The notes under the pieces were generated by a model. That model was given only the letters and a program-made list of their open reading frames with translations, had not been told where the DNA came from and made no database searches. Both the position numbers and the translations under genes were made by a program. Below, in pieces: positions 17,619 to 26,294 of a stretch of DNA of 64,000 bases; the stretch's first letter is position 1, and every line of letters starts with the position of its first letter. The DNA comes from Faecalicatena orotica (GTDB taxonomy: Bacteria > Bacillota > Clostridia > Lachnospirales > Lachnospiraceae): NCBI RefSeq assembly GCF_003149245.1, contig NZ_QGDL01000004.1, positions 248,001 through 312,000 of the forward strand. The letters run 5' to 3'.

Positions 17619-18641
17619 TTATAAATTAAAAGTAAATATATTCTCTAAAAATCGCAGTTTTTCTTCCGTCTGCGTAATTGCTGTCTGGAGTTTCTCTACA
17701 TTTTTCTCGGGGATCCACGCTTTGTTCGAGTGGTAATAGGTATTTGCCGTTTTCCAGAACTTTTCCGGATAGGCAAGGCTCAGTGCCATATACTCCAGTT
17801 CCCGCGTATCCAGCGGACGTATCTCCTGATAGGCCGAAAGCATGGACTGCCCCAGGTTCTCGTTCCACTGGTGTTTTTCCATCACTTTCCGCAAAAAATA
17901 ATACAGGTCCTGGACCTGAACGTCCACCCGGAAGTGTTCGAAATTTGTCGTCGCAATCCCGCCCGGGGTAAACAGCACGTTGTGATAGTTGTAGTCCCCG
18001 TGCACCAGTCTTAGTTCTTCGATGCTTTCCTGATACAGGCTGTCATATCTGGAATTCTCCAGCCTCTTGATCACCTGCTCTGCAAGTGAATACATCTGGT
18101 CAAAATATTCCAGAAACAGAAACTCAAATGCGCCTTTCGAAACTTTATTTCTAATAAAAGCACGCACTTTTTTCAATTCCCGGTTATGTCTGAGAAACTC
18201 ATCCTTCAAATGCCGTCCTGTAGGCGGACGTATGACCGCATCCTCATCTATTGGGTCCATATCTCCGACAATCTGGCTCCACTGCATTTTCTGATGAAGC
18301 TGTGCCAGATTTCTCGCAGCCTGAAGCACTTCATATTCCCGTTTCACATCACATTCTCTGCCAGAAAACCATTTTTTCAGCATGTATCTGGACCCGTCTC
18401 TCGATACACTGACCAAATCCCCTTCTTTGTTATAGACCGGAGTATCAACATTTGGATAACCTGCCGCTTCCAGATTCTTAAGGACAATATACAATAAAGG
18501 GACACGCCTGTCTGAAACATCAGCTTCCTTCAACAGCATCGTGCCCTCTTTTGTGTCGCAAAAAAACGCACCCCTTATTTTGCGGGTGCCTTTCACTTCT
18601 ATATCATATTGTTCTAAGACTTCTAATTCATAATCTCTCAT
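17619..18641 (-). CDS. CotS/CotI-family spore coat protein kinase-like
   Basis: A 340-residue protein with the aminoglycoside-phosphotransferase-like kinase fold of the CotS family. The catalytic-loop motif is LVHGDYNYHNVLF. The usual DFD/DFE magnesium segment appears as TNFEHF, so the first Asp is replaced by Asn and activity is uncertain. The N-terminal half has LKEADVSDRR and YMLKKWFSGRECD. Homologues are made in the mother cell and placed on spores, so this supports a spore-former. It follows cca after a 62-bp gap. Confidence 0.82.
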   Translation of the reverse strand: MRDYELEVLEQYDIEVKGTRKIRGAFFCDTKEGTMLLKEADVSDRRVPLLYIVLKNLEAAGYPNVDTPVYNKEGDLVSVSRDGSRYMLKKWFSGRECDVKREYEVLQAARNLAQLHQKMQWSQIVGDMDPIDEDAVIRPPTGRHLKDEFLRHNRELKKVRAFIRNKVSKGAFEFLFLEYFDQMYSLAEQVIKRLENSRYDSLYQESIEELRLVHGDYNYHNVLFTPGGIATTNFEHFRVDVQVQDLYYFLRKVMEKHQWNENLGQSMLSAYQEIRPLDTRELEYMALSLAYPEKFWKTANTYYHSNKAWIPEKNVEKLQTAITQTEEKLRFLENIFTFNL

Positions 18642-18703
18642 GGCTGCCCCCTGTTTCTACGATTTAACTCTTTCTAATCTATGAAAGGGACAGCCTGAGT
18701 ATG

Positions 18704-20038
18704 CTAAATGCCAAGCTTTTCTTTTACATAATTACATAATTTTTCTTTCTCATTCATCTCTGGTTCATCAATGACAAGCTCCAGCAGTTCATTGAGTATG
18801 TCTCCCATCTGTTTTCCCGGCTTCATGCCAAGCTTCAGCAGATCTCTGCCGCTTACTTTGAGCTGCCTTAGAGTCACACACTGGTCATTGATCAGCGCCT
18901 CCTGATACAACTCACGCATTGCCACAATATTTTCAATCTTTGCGCGCCGCTTATATGGACTCTGCGCCTTGACATCCGCCATACGGACCGCCAGATAATA
19001 AGGGAACAGCTCCACGCCGATCCGGTTCATGGCACGGCGGACATTCTGTGGAGTCGCCTCAATCCGGTAATCGTGGTAGCAGACAAGGCGTGTCACCGTC
19101 TTAACCGTTTCATTATCAAACTTCAGGCGCCTGAGGACTTTCCGCGCAATCTCCTCGCTGACGAGTGCGTGGCCTTTAAAATGATCAACACCTTTTTCAT
19201 CTGTAGTCTTCATCGCCGGCTTTCCCATATCATGGAAAAGCATTGTAAGACGGAGAATCTTGTCCTTCTTGACATTTTTCAGCGCATGGAGCGTATGGTC
19301 CGCCACATCATACCTGTGATGGCGTGTATTCTGTTCCACGCCTACCATCGCATCCCACTCCGGAAGTATCACCTTCGTAATACCCAGCTCATACGCATCC
19401 TGAATCAGCTCCGGATGGTTCGATGTCAGCAGCTTCACAAGTTCTACCTGAATCCGCTCTGCACTGATATTTTTTAAAGTAGGAGCCAGCGTCCTGACCG
19501 CCTCGGCCGTGTTTTTCTCAATCGGAAAAGCAAGCTGCGCAGAAAACCGCACCGCCCTCAAAATCCTGAGCGCATCCTCTGAAAACCGCTCCATCGGATC
19601 ACCCACACAGCGGATCAGGTGGTGGTTCAGGTCCTGCATCCCGCCAAACACATCCACAAGGCGGATCTCATCATTATAAGCCATCGCATTGATCGTAAAG
19701 TCCCTGCGCCTTAAATCCTCCTCCAGATTCGTTGTAAACGTCACCTCTTTCGGATGACGGCTGTCCTCATACTGCCCGTCAACCCGGTACGTCGTTACCT
19801 CAAACCCGTCCTTACCGATCATGACCGTGACCGTCCCATGCTCAATCCCGGTATCCACCGTCCTGCGGAACAACCGCTTAATCTCCTCCGGCTTCGCTGA
19901 AGTCGTAATATCCCAGTCCTCCGGCCTGCGGCAGAGAATCGAATCCCGCACACAGCCTCCCACCGCAAAAGCCTCATAGCCATGCAGCTGAAGATTATTA
20001 ATAATCATAATCACTTTTCTTGGCAACTCTATCTTCAT
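18704..20038 (-). CDS. cca: CCA tRNA nucleotidyltransferase
   Basis: A 444-residue class II tRNA nucleotidyltransferase that adds or repairs the 3' CCA end. The nucleotidyl head domain has GGCVRD at 27-32 and the metal-binding DWDITT at 41-46. FTINAMAYN follows, and the RVDGQYEDSRHP segment lies before it. An HD domain (LFHDMGKP, then CYHDYR) is present, as in many bacterial CCA enzymes with 2',3'-phosphatase-type domains. The RBS AAAGGAAG precedes the start. The gene lies between the yhaN-like and cotS-like genes on the same strand. Confidence 0.95.
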   Translation of the reverse strand: MKIELPRKVIMIINNLQLHGYEAFAVGGCVRDSILCRRPEDWDITTSAKPEEIKRLFRRTVDTGIEHGTVTVMIGKDGFEVTTYRVDGQYEDSRHPKEVTFTTNLEEDLRRRDFTINAMAYNDEIRLVDVFGGMQDLNHHLIRCVGDPMERFSEDALRILRAVRFSAQLAFPIEKNTAEAVRTLAPTLKNISAERIQVELVKLLTSNHPELIQDAYELGITKVILPEWDAMVGVEQNTRHHRYDVADHTLHALKNVKKDKILRLTMLFHDMGKPAMKTTDEKGVDHFKGHALVSEEIARKVLRRLKFDNETVKTVTRLVCYHDYRIEATPQNVRRAMNRIGVELFPYYLAVRMADVKAQSPYKRRAKIENIVAMRELYQEALINDQCVTLRQLKVSGRDLLKLGMKPGKQMGDILNELLELVIDEPEMNEKEKLCNYVKEKLGI

Positions 20039-20068
20039 GTAAATCTTCCTTTCAAAAAAGGGACATCC

Positions 20069-20091
20069 GCAAAGGGGTCAGACCCTTTTGC
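20069..20091. repeat. REP-like palindrome, family A (GGGGTCAGACCC)
   Basis: GCAAAGGGGTCA / GACCCTTTTGC is an intergenic palindrome in the 62-bp gap between the yhaN-like gene stop and the cca start. Its core recurs at 50549-50593. Such short palindromes are typical of REP elements mobilised by RAYT (IS200-like) enzymes; no such enzyme is in this window. Confidence 0.6.
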
Positions 20092-20100
20092 GCTCCGTTT

Positions 20101-21753
20101 TCAGAATTGTTTTATAATTTCCTGCTCACGTTTTTGACAAGTAAATATTATAACTTGTCTTTGCTGTTCGCTCAACCATTTTAAAGTAGATTTTAATCTT
20201 TTTTCGTCATAAAATGCAAATGCATCATCGAAAATGACCGGAAGCGGCTCTTCATAAAGGATTTCCGCCGCTGCCATTCTCAGCGCAAAATATACCTGCT
20301 CGATCGTTCCGGCAGATACCCTCTCCACCGGAATCCGCCGTCCGTCTTCCAGCAATGTCATATTCAGCTGTTCGTCGACAAGGAGCCTTGTATAACGTCC
20401 TTCTGTTATCTGCCCTAAAATACCGGAGGCTTTCCGGTTCAGTATGTCCCCGAACCCCTGTACCATTTGGCGGGAGGCAGACAGCAGCTTCTCTTCCGCC
20501 ATCTGCAGCGCCTGGCTTGTCATTTGCAGGTTTTTAATCTTCGGCTCAGGCATATCCAGTTCCGCAAGCTGTTCCTGAAGATTCTGGAAACGCACCTGCT
20601 TTTCCTTCCATTCCGATTTTATCCTCTGGTTTTCCCATTTCAGCTTTTGCAGATATTCTTTTTCCTGTTCTATTTTTTCAGACTTTTGAAATTGTTTGTC
20701 ATTACCCTGTTGATTTTCTATTTGCTTCTGAAGTTCTTCTCCGCCATATTTTTTATGAAACCGATGGCGTATTGACTTTATGCCGCCAAAACAAACCAGA
20801 AGAATGCCTGCCGCAAGAATCATCCATGACATGGCCGAAATGGCTCCGCCTCCTGTAAATATGGACTGCGATCCTGTGAAGAAACTCCAGATTCTACCTG
20901 CAATGCCCGCGATGATTCCCAGTAATCCAAGGGGTATGTAGCTCTTGCCCGAATCTGTATCTGGATGCTTCTTCTGGCCAGCATCTTCGTTATATGCTTC
21001 GCCCCGCCCGTCTTTATCCGGTTCATCCATCTCCCCGGGCAGTTCCATATCCCGCAGCAAATCCCGGGAAGTTTTGAGTTTCTCCTGATTATCTTCCAGC
21101 TCGCTTTGCAGCTTTTCGGCATCCTTCGTGACGTACTGGCATTCGCGGCGGATTACCTCCCGCTTTTCTTCCTGCTTTTCATACAGTATCTTTATTTCCT
21201 GCTCAACGGACTTCTTCCGCATCCGCAGTTTATCCAGAGCACCTGACAAATCCACCGTGCTGCTCCCGGTCTCATAATAATTGGCCGCGTAATTTTTCAA
21301 TTCCTCCGCCAGTTCCTGCCCCGGCCGCGCTGAAAGCTGCCCGACCGCAATTGTATTATCGAAGGATTCTTTCGTCATCCCGCCAAGCAGCATCTCCAGA
21401 TCACCGTCTTCAACAGATAGTTCCTCCCCGTCATCCTCACAGACCAGACTTGCACTTTTCGTATACCTGTCAAAACTCCGCTCCAGCCGGAACTGTTTCC
21501 CGCCGCTTGTAAAACGCATGATCCCCGCGTAATAATTGGGATTCTCCCAAGGCTCATAGCGGCTGAACTCATCGTTTTGCGCAGCCCTTCCCCTGCCGCG
21601 GTCAAGGCCGAAAAGCATCGCTTTTATAAATGCATAAATCGTAGATTTTCCATATTCATTTTCACCATAAAAAATCTGAATCCCATCCTCCATAAAAAAA
21701 TGGCAGTCCGAAAATTTTCCAAAATTCTTTAGATAAAGTTCCCTTATCTCCAT
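20101..21753 (-). CDS. YhaN/SbcC-like ATPase, short form with membrane segments
   Basis: A 550-residue SMC/Rad50-like ATPase. Walker A is YGENEYGKSTIYAF near residue 35. The signature ERVSAGTIEQVYFALRMA and Walker B PLPVIFDDAFAFYDE are near the C-terminus. Between them are two coiled-coil stretches. Two hydrophobic segments (about 273-290 and 303-323: LGLLGIIAGIAGRIWSF, MSWMILAAGILLVCFGG) interrupt them, so the protein is likely membrane-tethered. At 550 residues it is much shorter than Bacillus YhaN and SbcC, which have long coiled coils. It follows the yhaO-like exonuclease by 15 bp and probably forms a nuclease complex with it, acting on DNA ends. Confidence 0.87.
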   Translation of the reverse strand: MEIRELYLKNFGKFSDCHFFMEDGIQIFYGENEYGKSTIYAFIKAMLFGLDRGRGRAAQNDEFSRYEPWENPNYYAGIMRFTSGGKQFRLERSFDRYTKSASLVCEDDGEELSVEDGDLEMLLGGMTKESFDNTIAVGQLSARPGQELAEELKNYAANYYETGSSTVDLSGALDKLRMRKKSVEQEIKILYEKQEEKREVIRRECQYVTKDAEKLQSELEDNQEKLKTSRDLLRDMELPGEMDEPDKDGRGEAYNEDAGQKKHPDTDSGKSYIPLGLLGIIAGIAGRIWSFFTGSQSIFTGGGAISAMSWMILAAGILLVCFGGIKSIRHRFHKKYGGEELQKQIENQQGNDKQFQKSEKIEQEKEYLQKLKWENQRIKSEWKEKQVRFQNLQEQLAELDMPEPKIKNLQMTSQALQMAEEKLLSASRQMVQGFGDILNRKASGILGQITEGRYTRLLVDEQLNMTLLEDGRRIPVERVSAGTIEQVYFALRMAAAEILYEEPLPVIFDDAFAFYDEKRLKSTLKWLSEQQRQVIIFTCQKREQEIIKQF

Positions 21754-21768
21754 ACTCTTCCACTTTCT

Positions 21769-22821
21769 TTATATCAGACTGTTCTCCAAAAGCGCCTGAA
21801 CCCCTTCCTGTAATGCCTGGTATTCTATACTTCCTTCTGTACAGCCTGAGAACTCACCGATAAACTTTCCGATCAGGTTATCCTGATTTTCTTCATACAA
21901 TTTCTGATAGTCGTAAGCCGGCCTCGTCTCATCCTCAATCTCGAGAATATTTCCATACACATCCATATGGGCCGTATCAAACTCCACATCAGCGTCCCGG
22001 TACCCCCTCAGAATAAACTTATACACATTCTGAACACCGCGCTTTTCCACAGTTCCTTTAATGTAATCCTTCACACTGCCGTTCGTCATAGACTCATTTA
22101 CCCGCAGCGCAAGATGAATATATTCACGGGATGCATAAGGAACAAACTCAACATGGGTCCCCTTCTCCGTAATTTCCCCCCGGACAAAGCCGTGCTGCCC
22201 GGTATCATTTTTATCCACAGGCTCCAGCGCCCCTGCGTAGACAGCCAGATTTTTAACCAACGCCTGCGGTTTGTGGATATGACCCAGCGCAACATAATCA
22301 AACCCCGAATTTTCAAAAGCATCCGTTCGGACAGGCACATGCTTCTCGTCCCCGCCATGCGCCAGAAGAATCTCATATTCCGCCGTCCCCGGGGCTTTAA
22401 GGTTATAGCGTTCCTCGCGTATCTCCCTCGCATGATAGCTGAATCCGTACACCGCCAGATTAAATTCCTGCAGCATCACATAACCAAGCTCACTGCCAAG
22501 CAAAGGGTGGACATTCTCATTCCACTGGAACGTACGGTAATAGGACCCCTTTTTTATATAATCATGGTTACCCACAATAAAAACAACCTGAGTATGTGAC
22601 AATGTGGAAAACAGATAATTCACTTCCTTTAGCTCCCTCAAAAGAGGCTGCCGGTGAAACAAATCACCTGCAATAAGCAAAACATCCGTTTTTTCCTCCT
22701 CACACAGGGCAATAACCTGTGAAAAACTCTCCCATATCTCCTGCGGACGCCCCGCAGAATAAGCACTTCCGGCATCCGGCTGCGCCCCGAGATGCACATC
22801 AGCAATGTGGATAAATCTCAT
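21769..22821 (-). CDS. YhaO/SbcD-like DNA repair metallo-exonuclease
   Basis: A 350-residue Mre11-like calcineurin-fold phosphoesterase. The metal-binding motifs are in order: FIHIADVHLG (Asp-x-His), LLIAGDLFHR (GDxxH), FIVGNHDY (GNHD), ILLAHGGD and LGHIHKPQ (GHxH). The chosen start is the ATG at 22821 (MRFIHIADVHLG), which has GGAGG five bases upstream; the frame is open further to 22857. It forms an operon with the YhaN-like ATPase and is the nuclease subunit by analogy with SbcCD/Rad50-Mre11. A palindromic repeat separates it from asnS. Confidence 0.92.
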   Translation of the reverse strand: MRFIHIADVHLGAQPDAGSAYSAGRPQEIWESFSQVIALCEEEKTDVLLIAGDLFHRQPLLRELKEVNYLFSTLSHTQVVFIVGNHDYIKKGSYYRTFQWNENVHPLLGSELGYVMLQEFNLAVYGFSYHAREIREERYNLKAPGTAEYEILLAHGGDEKHVPVRTDAFENSGFDYVALGHIHKPQALVKNLAVYAGALEPVDKNDTGQHGFVRGEITEKGTHVEFVPYASREYIHLALRVNESMTNGSVKDYIKGTVEKRGVQNVYKFILRGYRDADVEFDTAHMDVYGNILEIEDETRPAYDYQKLYEENQDNLIGKFIGEFSGCTEGSIEYQALQEGVQALLENSLI

Positions 22822-22862
22822 CATTTCCTCCATAATCTCCATTTTGGTACACCACAAAAGTC

Positions 22863-22905
22863 AATTGGGGACGTAACCTTTTTGAAGTTTGTTACGTCCC
22901 CAATT
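22863..22905. repeat. REP-like palindrome, family B (GGGGACGTAAC)
   Basis: AATTGGGGACGTAAC / GTTACGTCCCCAATT is a perfect 15-bp inverted repeat with a 13-base loop beginning CTTTTTG, seven bases after the asnS stop codon. A second copy with the same layout and CCTTTTT next to the left arm lies at 63733-63771. Confidence 0.7.
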
Positions 22906-22912
22906 AAATGTT

Positions 22913-24304
22913 CTATAGTTCGCAGTTATTCACAGTTCTCGGGAATGGCACTACGTCGCGGATGTTTGACATTCCTGTCAGGTACATGACGCATCTTTCG
23001 AATCCAAGGCCGAATCCTGCATGTCTTGTTGAACCATATTTTCTCAGATCGAGATAGAATTTGTAGTCTTCTTCATTCAGGTTCATTTCTTTCATTCGTT
23101 CTGTCAGCTTGTCGTAATCGTCTTCTCTCTGGCTTCCCCCGATGATCTCGCCGATTCCCGGCACCAGACAGTCGACTGCTGCCACTGTCTTGCCGTCTTC
23201 GTTCAGCTTCATGTAGAATGCTTTGATTTCTTTCGGGTAATCTGTTACGAATACAGGGCGTTTATAAACTTCCTCTGTCAGGTAGCGCTCGTGTTCTGTC
23301 TGAAGGTCTGTCCCCCAGTGTACCTTGTACTCGAACTTTTCATTGTTTTTCTCAAGCAGTTCGACTGCTTCTGTATAAGTAACTCTTGCAAAGTCTGAGC
23401 TGACTACATTCTGGAGTCTGCCCAGCAGCCCCTTGTCCACAAAGGAATTGAAGAAGTTCATTTCTTCCGGTGCGTTCTCAAGAACGTAGGAGATTACATA
23501 CTTCAGCATGGCTTCTGCCAGGTCCATATTGTCATCCAGATCTGCAAATGCTATCTCTGGTTCGATCATCCAGAATTCTGCGGCGTGGCGTGTAGTGTTG
23601 GAATTTTCTGCGCGGAAGGTTGGTCCAAAGGTGTAGATGCTTCTAAACGCCTGTGCAAATGTCTCCCCGTTGAGCTGTCCACTCACAGTCAGGCTTGTCT
23701 CTTTTCCGAAGAAATCCTGACTGTAATCAACGGTGCCGTCGGGGTTCTTCGGTACATTTTCCATATCCAGAGTTGTGACTCTGAACATCTCGCCCGCACC
23801 CTCACAGTCGCTTCCTGTAATCAGTGGTGTGTGGACATATACGAAACCTCTCTCCTGAAAAAATTGGTGGATCGCATATGCAATCAGAGAGCGCACTCTG
23901 AATACTGCCTGAAACGTATTTGTTCTCGGACGCAAATGTGAAATTGTTCTGAGATATTCGAAACTGTGCCGTTTCTTCTGCAGCGGGTAGTCCGGTGCGG
24001 AGGCGCCTTCGACGGAAATTTCGTCTGCCTGAATCTCAAATGGCTGCTTTGCCTGTGGTGTCGCTACCAGTGTTCCGGTTACTACGATCGCTGCCCCTAC
24101 ATTCTGTTTGGAGATCACATCGAAGTTCTCCATTTTATCATGATATACAATCTGCAGCGGTTCAAAATAAGAACCGTCGTTTACAACAATAAATCCAAAA
24201 GTCTTAGAGTCGCGGATACTGCGGATCCATCCTCCAACAGTTACCTTCTTGTCCAAATATTCTTCTCTGTTTTTAAATAATTCTCGAATTGTCAACAGGT
24301 CCAT
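22913..24304 (-). CDS. asnS: Asparaginyl-tRNA synthetase
   Basis: A 463-residue class IIb aminoacyl-tRNA synthetase. The N-terminal OB-fold anticodon domain (about 15-105) has [22 protein letters not shown]. The catalytic domain has motif 2 [21 protein letters not shown] and motif 3 [16 protein letters not shown] followed by [11 protein letters not shown]. The length is typical, and the absence of an Asp-type insertion and the AsnRS-like PFPRT end favour Asn over Asp. The RBS AAGGAG precedes the ATG. Confidence 0.96.
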   Translation of the reverse strand: MDLLTIRELFKNREEYLDKKVTVGGWIRSIRDSKTFGFIVVNDGSYFEPLQIVYHDKMENFDVISKQNVGAAIVVTGTLVATPQAKQPFEIQADEISVEGASAPDYPLQKKRHSFEYLRTISHLRPRTNTFQAVFRVRSLIAYAIHQFFQERGFVYVHTPLITGSDCEGAGEMFRVTTLDMENVPKNPDGTVDYSQDFFGKETSLTVSGQLNGETFAQAFRSIYTFGPTFRAENSNTTRHAAEFWMIEPEIAFADLDDNMDLAEAMLKYVISYVLENAPEEMNFFNSFVDKGLLGRLQNVVSSDFARVTYTEAVELLEKNNEKFEYKVHWGTDLQTEHERYLTEEVYKRPVFVTDYPKEIKAFYMKLNEDGKTVAAVDCLVPGIGEIIGGSQREDDYDKLTERMKEMNLNEEDYKFYLDLRKYGSTRHAGFGLGFERCVMYLTGMSNIRDVVPFPRTVNNCEL

Positions 24305-24390
24305 ACCAAATACTCCTTATTCCCTTTATATTTTATCCTTCATAAAACACCGGACGGGTGCGGTGAATCACCAAACACACTCTGGCACTA

Positions 24391-25368
24391 TTATAACACT
24401 GAATCCGCCTGAAATTCAATCCCGTTCTGTCTTCTGGCCTCATCTGTAACCCGCAAAGTATCCAGAGAATACTTTTTGTAGGGATGTTCAATGCATTTTC
24501 CCTTCACTAGCCGGGCAAATTCCTGTACCTCGTAAACCATATTGTTCTTTGCGGGCGTATAAGGGACAGCTTCTCTTCTGCCGTCCCGGAACACGATTTC
24601 CAGCGTATCCGGCTGTGAAATTTTTCCTATAAGAATACTTCCCTCTTCTCCGAGGAATATACTCGGATTGACAGATTCCGTAATTTTTGAGTAAACCGCC
24701 TCGGCAGTCACATCCCCATACTGCATCATTACGATTCCATTTCCCTCAAAACCATTTTCAAGTTTCGTGGAAAACGCTTTTATTTCCTGCGGCATACCGA
24801 GCATTCTGACTAACGTGTGTATACAATAGACTCCGATATCCATAATTGCTGCATTTGAAAGTTCAGGGTTGAATGCATTGAGGATCTCACCTGCACGGAA
24901 CTTATCATAACGTGAAGAATACTGGCAATACTCCATCGTCACACGCCTCAGCCTGCCGATGCGCGGAAGATTCTCTTCCACCAGCCTGAATGCAGGGTCA
25001 AAATCAGGCCTCATGGCTTCCAGCAGCACGACTTCATTCTGTCGGGAGCATTCAAACATCGCTGCCGCTTCTCTTTCATTTACAGCCATAATCTTCTCAC
25101 ACAAAACATGTTTCTTATGACGCATGGCCTCAATTGCCTGCGGACAGTGTGCATAAGTAGGCGTTGCAATGTAAACAGCCTCTATGTCTGACTGCAGAAA
25201 TTCCTCATAGTCCGTATAAACATTTGGAATCTGATGCCTGCAGGCAAACCCGTCCCCTGTCTCCTGTTTTCTCGAATAAACCGCATATAGTTCCACATCC
25301 GGCACTTTTGCCGCTGCTTCAGCGAGCCAGTCACTTATAAAATTCGTTCCTACAATTCCCAGCTTCAA
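24391..25368 (-). CDS. Gfo/Idh/MocA-family NAD(P)-dependent oxidoreductase
   Basis: A Rossmann-fold dehydrogenase of about 325 residues. The nucleotide-binding start is LKLGIVGTNFISDWL, the VYIATPTYAHCPQAI and HVLCEKIMAVNEREA segments are typical (EK of the catalytic Lys), and a C-terminal alpha/beta domain follows. I prefer a TTG start at 25368, which has GAGG-AAAGGA just upstream. An ATG at 25383 is possible, but its AGGAAG lies directly against the start. Substrate unknown. It stands between asnS and the AlsE-type operon, separated from the latter by a strong terminator, so it is probably not part of that operon. Confidence 0.88.
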   Translation of the reverse strand: MKLGIVGTNFISDWLAEAAAKVPDVELYAVYSRKQETGDGFACRHQIPNVYTDYEEFLQSDIEAVYIATPTYAHCPQAIEAMRHKKHVLCEKIMAVNEREAAAMFECSRQNEVVLLEAMRPDFDPAFRLVEENLPRIGRLRRVTMEYCQYSSRYDKFRAGEILNAFNPELSNAAIMDIGVYCIHTLVRMLGMPQEIKAFSTKLENGFEGNGIVMMQYGDVTAEAVYSKITESVNPSIFLGEEGSILIGKISQPDTLEIVFRDGRREAVPYTPAKNNMVYEVQEFARLVKGKCIEHPYKKYSLDTLRVTDEARRQNGIEFQADSVL

Positions 25369-25524
25369 ATTTCCTTTCCTCATCTTCCTGATTATTTCGA
25401 TCTTAGTTATTTAACCTTATTTTTTATATAATACTTATCATATAATAGTAAATATAGAATACCATCTTATCCTTATAAGTCAAGATATTCCCGCCTTTCA
25501 AGTATAGATACGTATCTGTTTGCT

Positions 25525-25573
25525 AAAAAAATATATCTTTGCACATTAGATCTCCTGTGCAAAGATATATTTC
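25525..25573 (-). terminator. Terminator of the AlsE/ABC operon
   Basis: AATATATCTTTGCAC / GTGCAAAGATATATT forms a 15-bp perfect stem, and on the minus strand it is followed by TTTTTTT. It lies 22 bp after the AlsE stop and ends the operon beginning at 31.1 kb. The rest of the 226-bp gap to the oxidoreductase is AT-rich without other features. Confidence 0.85.
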
Positions 25574-25594
25574 AAATTAACGAAATTTTTTCTT

Positions 25595-26281
25595 CTATAT
25601 CTCAGGGCAGCCAGTCTCCTGCCTGAATATCTCTTCCATTCTGCCCCATGACTTTTCTAGAGTTTCTTCTAGTCTGAAAAGCCCTGAATAACCTACGATA
25701 AAGATTTCCGCCCCCGCATCAAACAGTTTTTTGTATGTTTTTTGATTACAGGATCCGTCTATCTGGATCTGGTAATGATACCCGTTTTCTTCCTTCAGGC
25801 GTTTCGCCAGCCTTACCTTTTCCAGCATCTCTTCAATAAACGGCTGTCCTGCAAATCCCACGTCAATCGTCATAATCGTAAGCAGGTCAATCCGCTTCAG
25901 GTATTGTTCAGCCATACTAAGGGGCGTTGCCGGATTCAGCACAACCCCTTTTTTGCATCCCAGATTCTCTATCTCATTCAGAACCCTGTATGCATTCGCA
26001 TTGATTGTTTCAGCATGAGGAGAAATATAATCCGCCCCGGCATTTGCTACGCGTTCAATCCAGTCCAGCGGGTCTGTCGTCATCAGGTGAACGTCTATCG
26101 GCTTTTTTGCGACACTTTTAAATACTTTCACCATATCCGGGGACAATGTAATATTTTTGCAGTAATGCCCATCCATGATATCTACATGGTACAGATCCGC
26201 ATGCCGGTTTAGTATTTCCATATCCTCCCTGATATTCAGAAAATCCATGCACATCAGGGACGGTGCAAATTGAGGTCTCAT
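25595..26281 (-). CDS. alsE: D-allulose-6-phosphate 3-epimerase (AlsE-like)
   Basis: A 228-residue TIM-barrel epimerase of the ribulose-phosphate 3-epimerase superfamily. It matches the AlsE subgroup rather than Rpe: APSLMCMDFLNI, LYHVDIMDGHYCKNITLSPD, DVHLMTTDPLDWI, TIDVGFAGQPFIEEML and IDGSCNQKTY. Metal and catalytic residues are in HVDIMDGH, DVHLM, the VGFAG loop and DGS. In E. coli AlsE converts allulose-6-phosphate to fructose-6-phosphate for allose use. It is the last gene of an operon with an RbsABC-type importer and an AnmK-family kinase, and has RBS AGGAGGG. The natural substrate may be another ketose 6-phosphate. Confidence 0.87.
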   Translation of the reverse strand: MRPQFAPSLMCMDFLNIREDMEILNRHADLYHVDIMDGHYCKNITLSPDMVKVFKSVAKKPIDVHLMTTDPLDWIERVANAGADYISPHAETINANAYRVLNEIENLGCKKGVVLNPATPLSMAEQYLKRIDLLTIMTIDVGFAGQPFIEEMLEKVRLAKRLKEENGYHYQIQIDGSCNQKTYKKLFDAGAEIFIVGYSGLFRLEETLEKSWGRMEEIFRQETGCPEI

Positions 26282-26294
26282 CCTGTCCCTCCTG

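Noticed and set aside
21967-22599. Plus-strand frame of 210 codons opposite the yhaO-like gene
   Set aside because: Antisense to a gene with all Mre11-type motifs; no RBS and no domain.
25595-26281. Assignment as housekeeping ribulose-phosphate 3-epimerase
   Set aside because: The LMCMD, DGSCNQKTY and HAETINANAYRV-type segments and the sugar-transport context fit AlsE better than Rpe.
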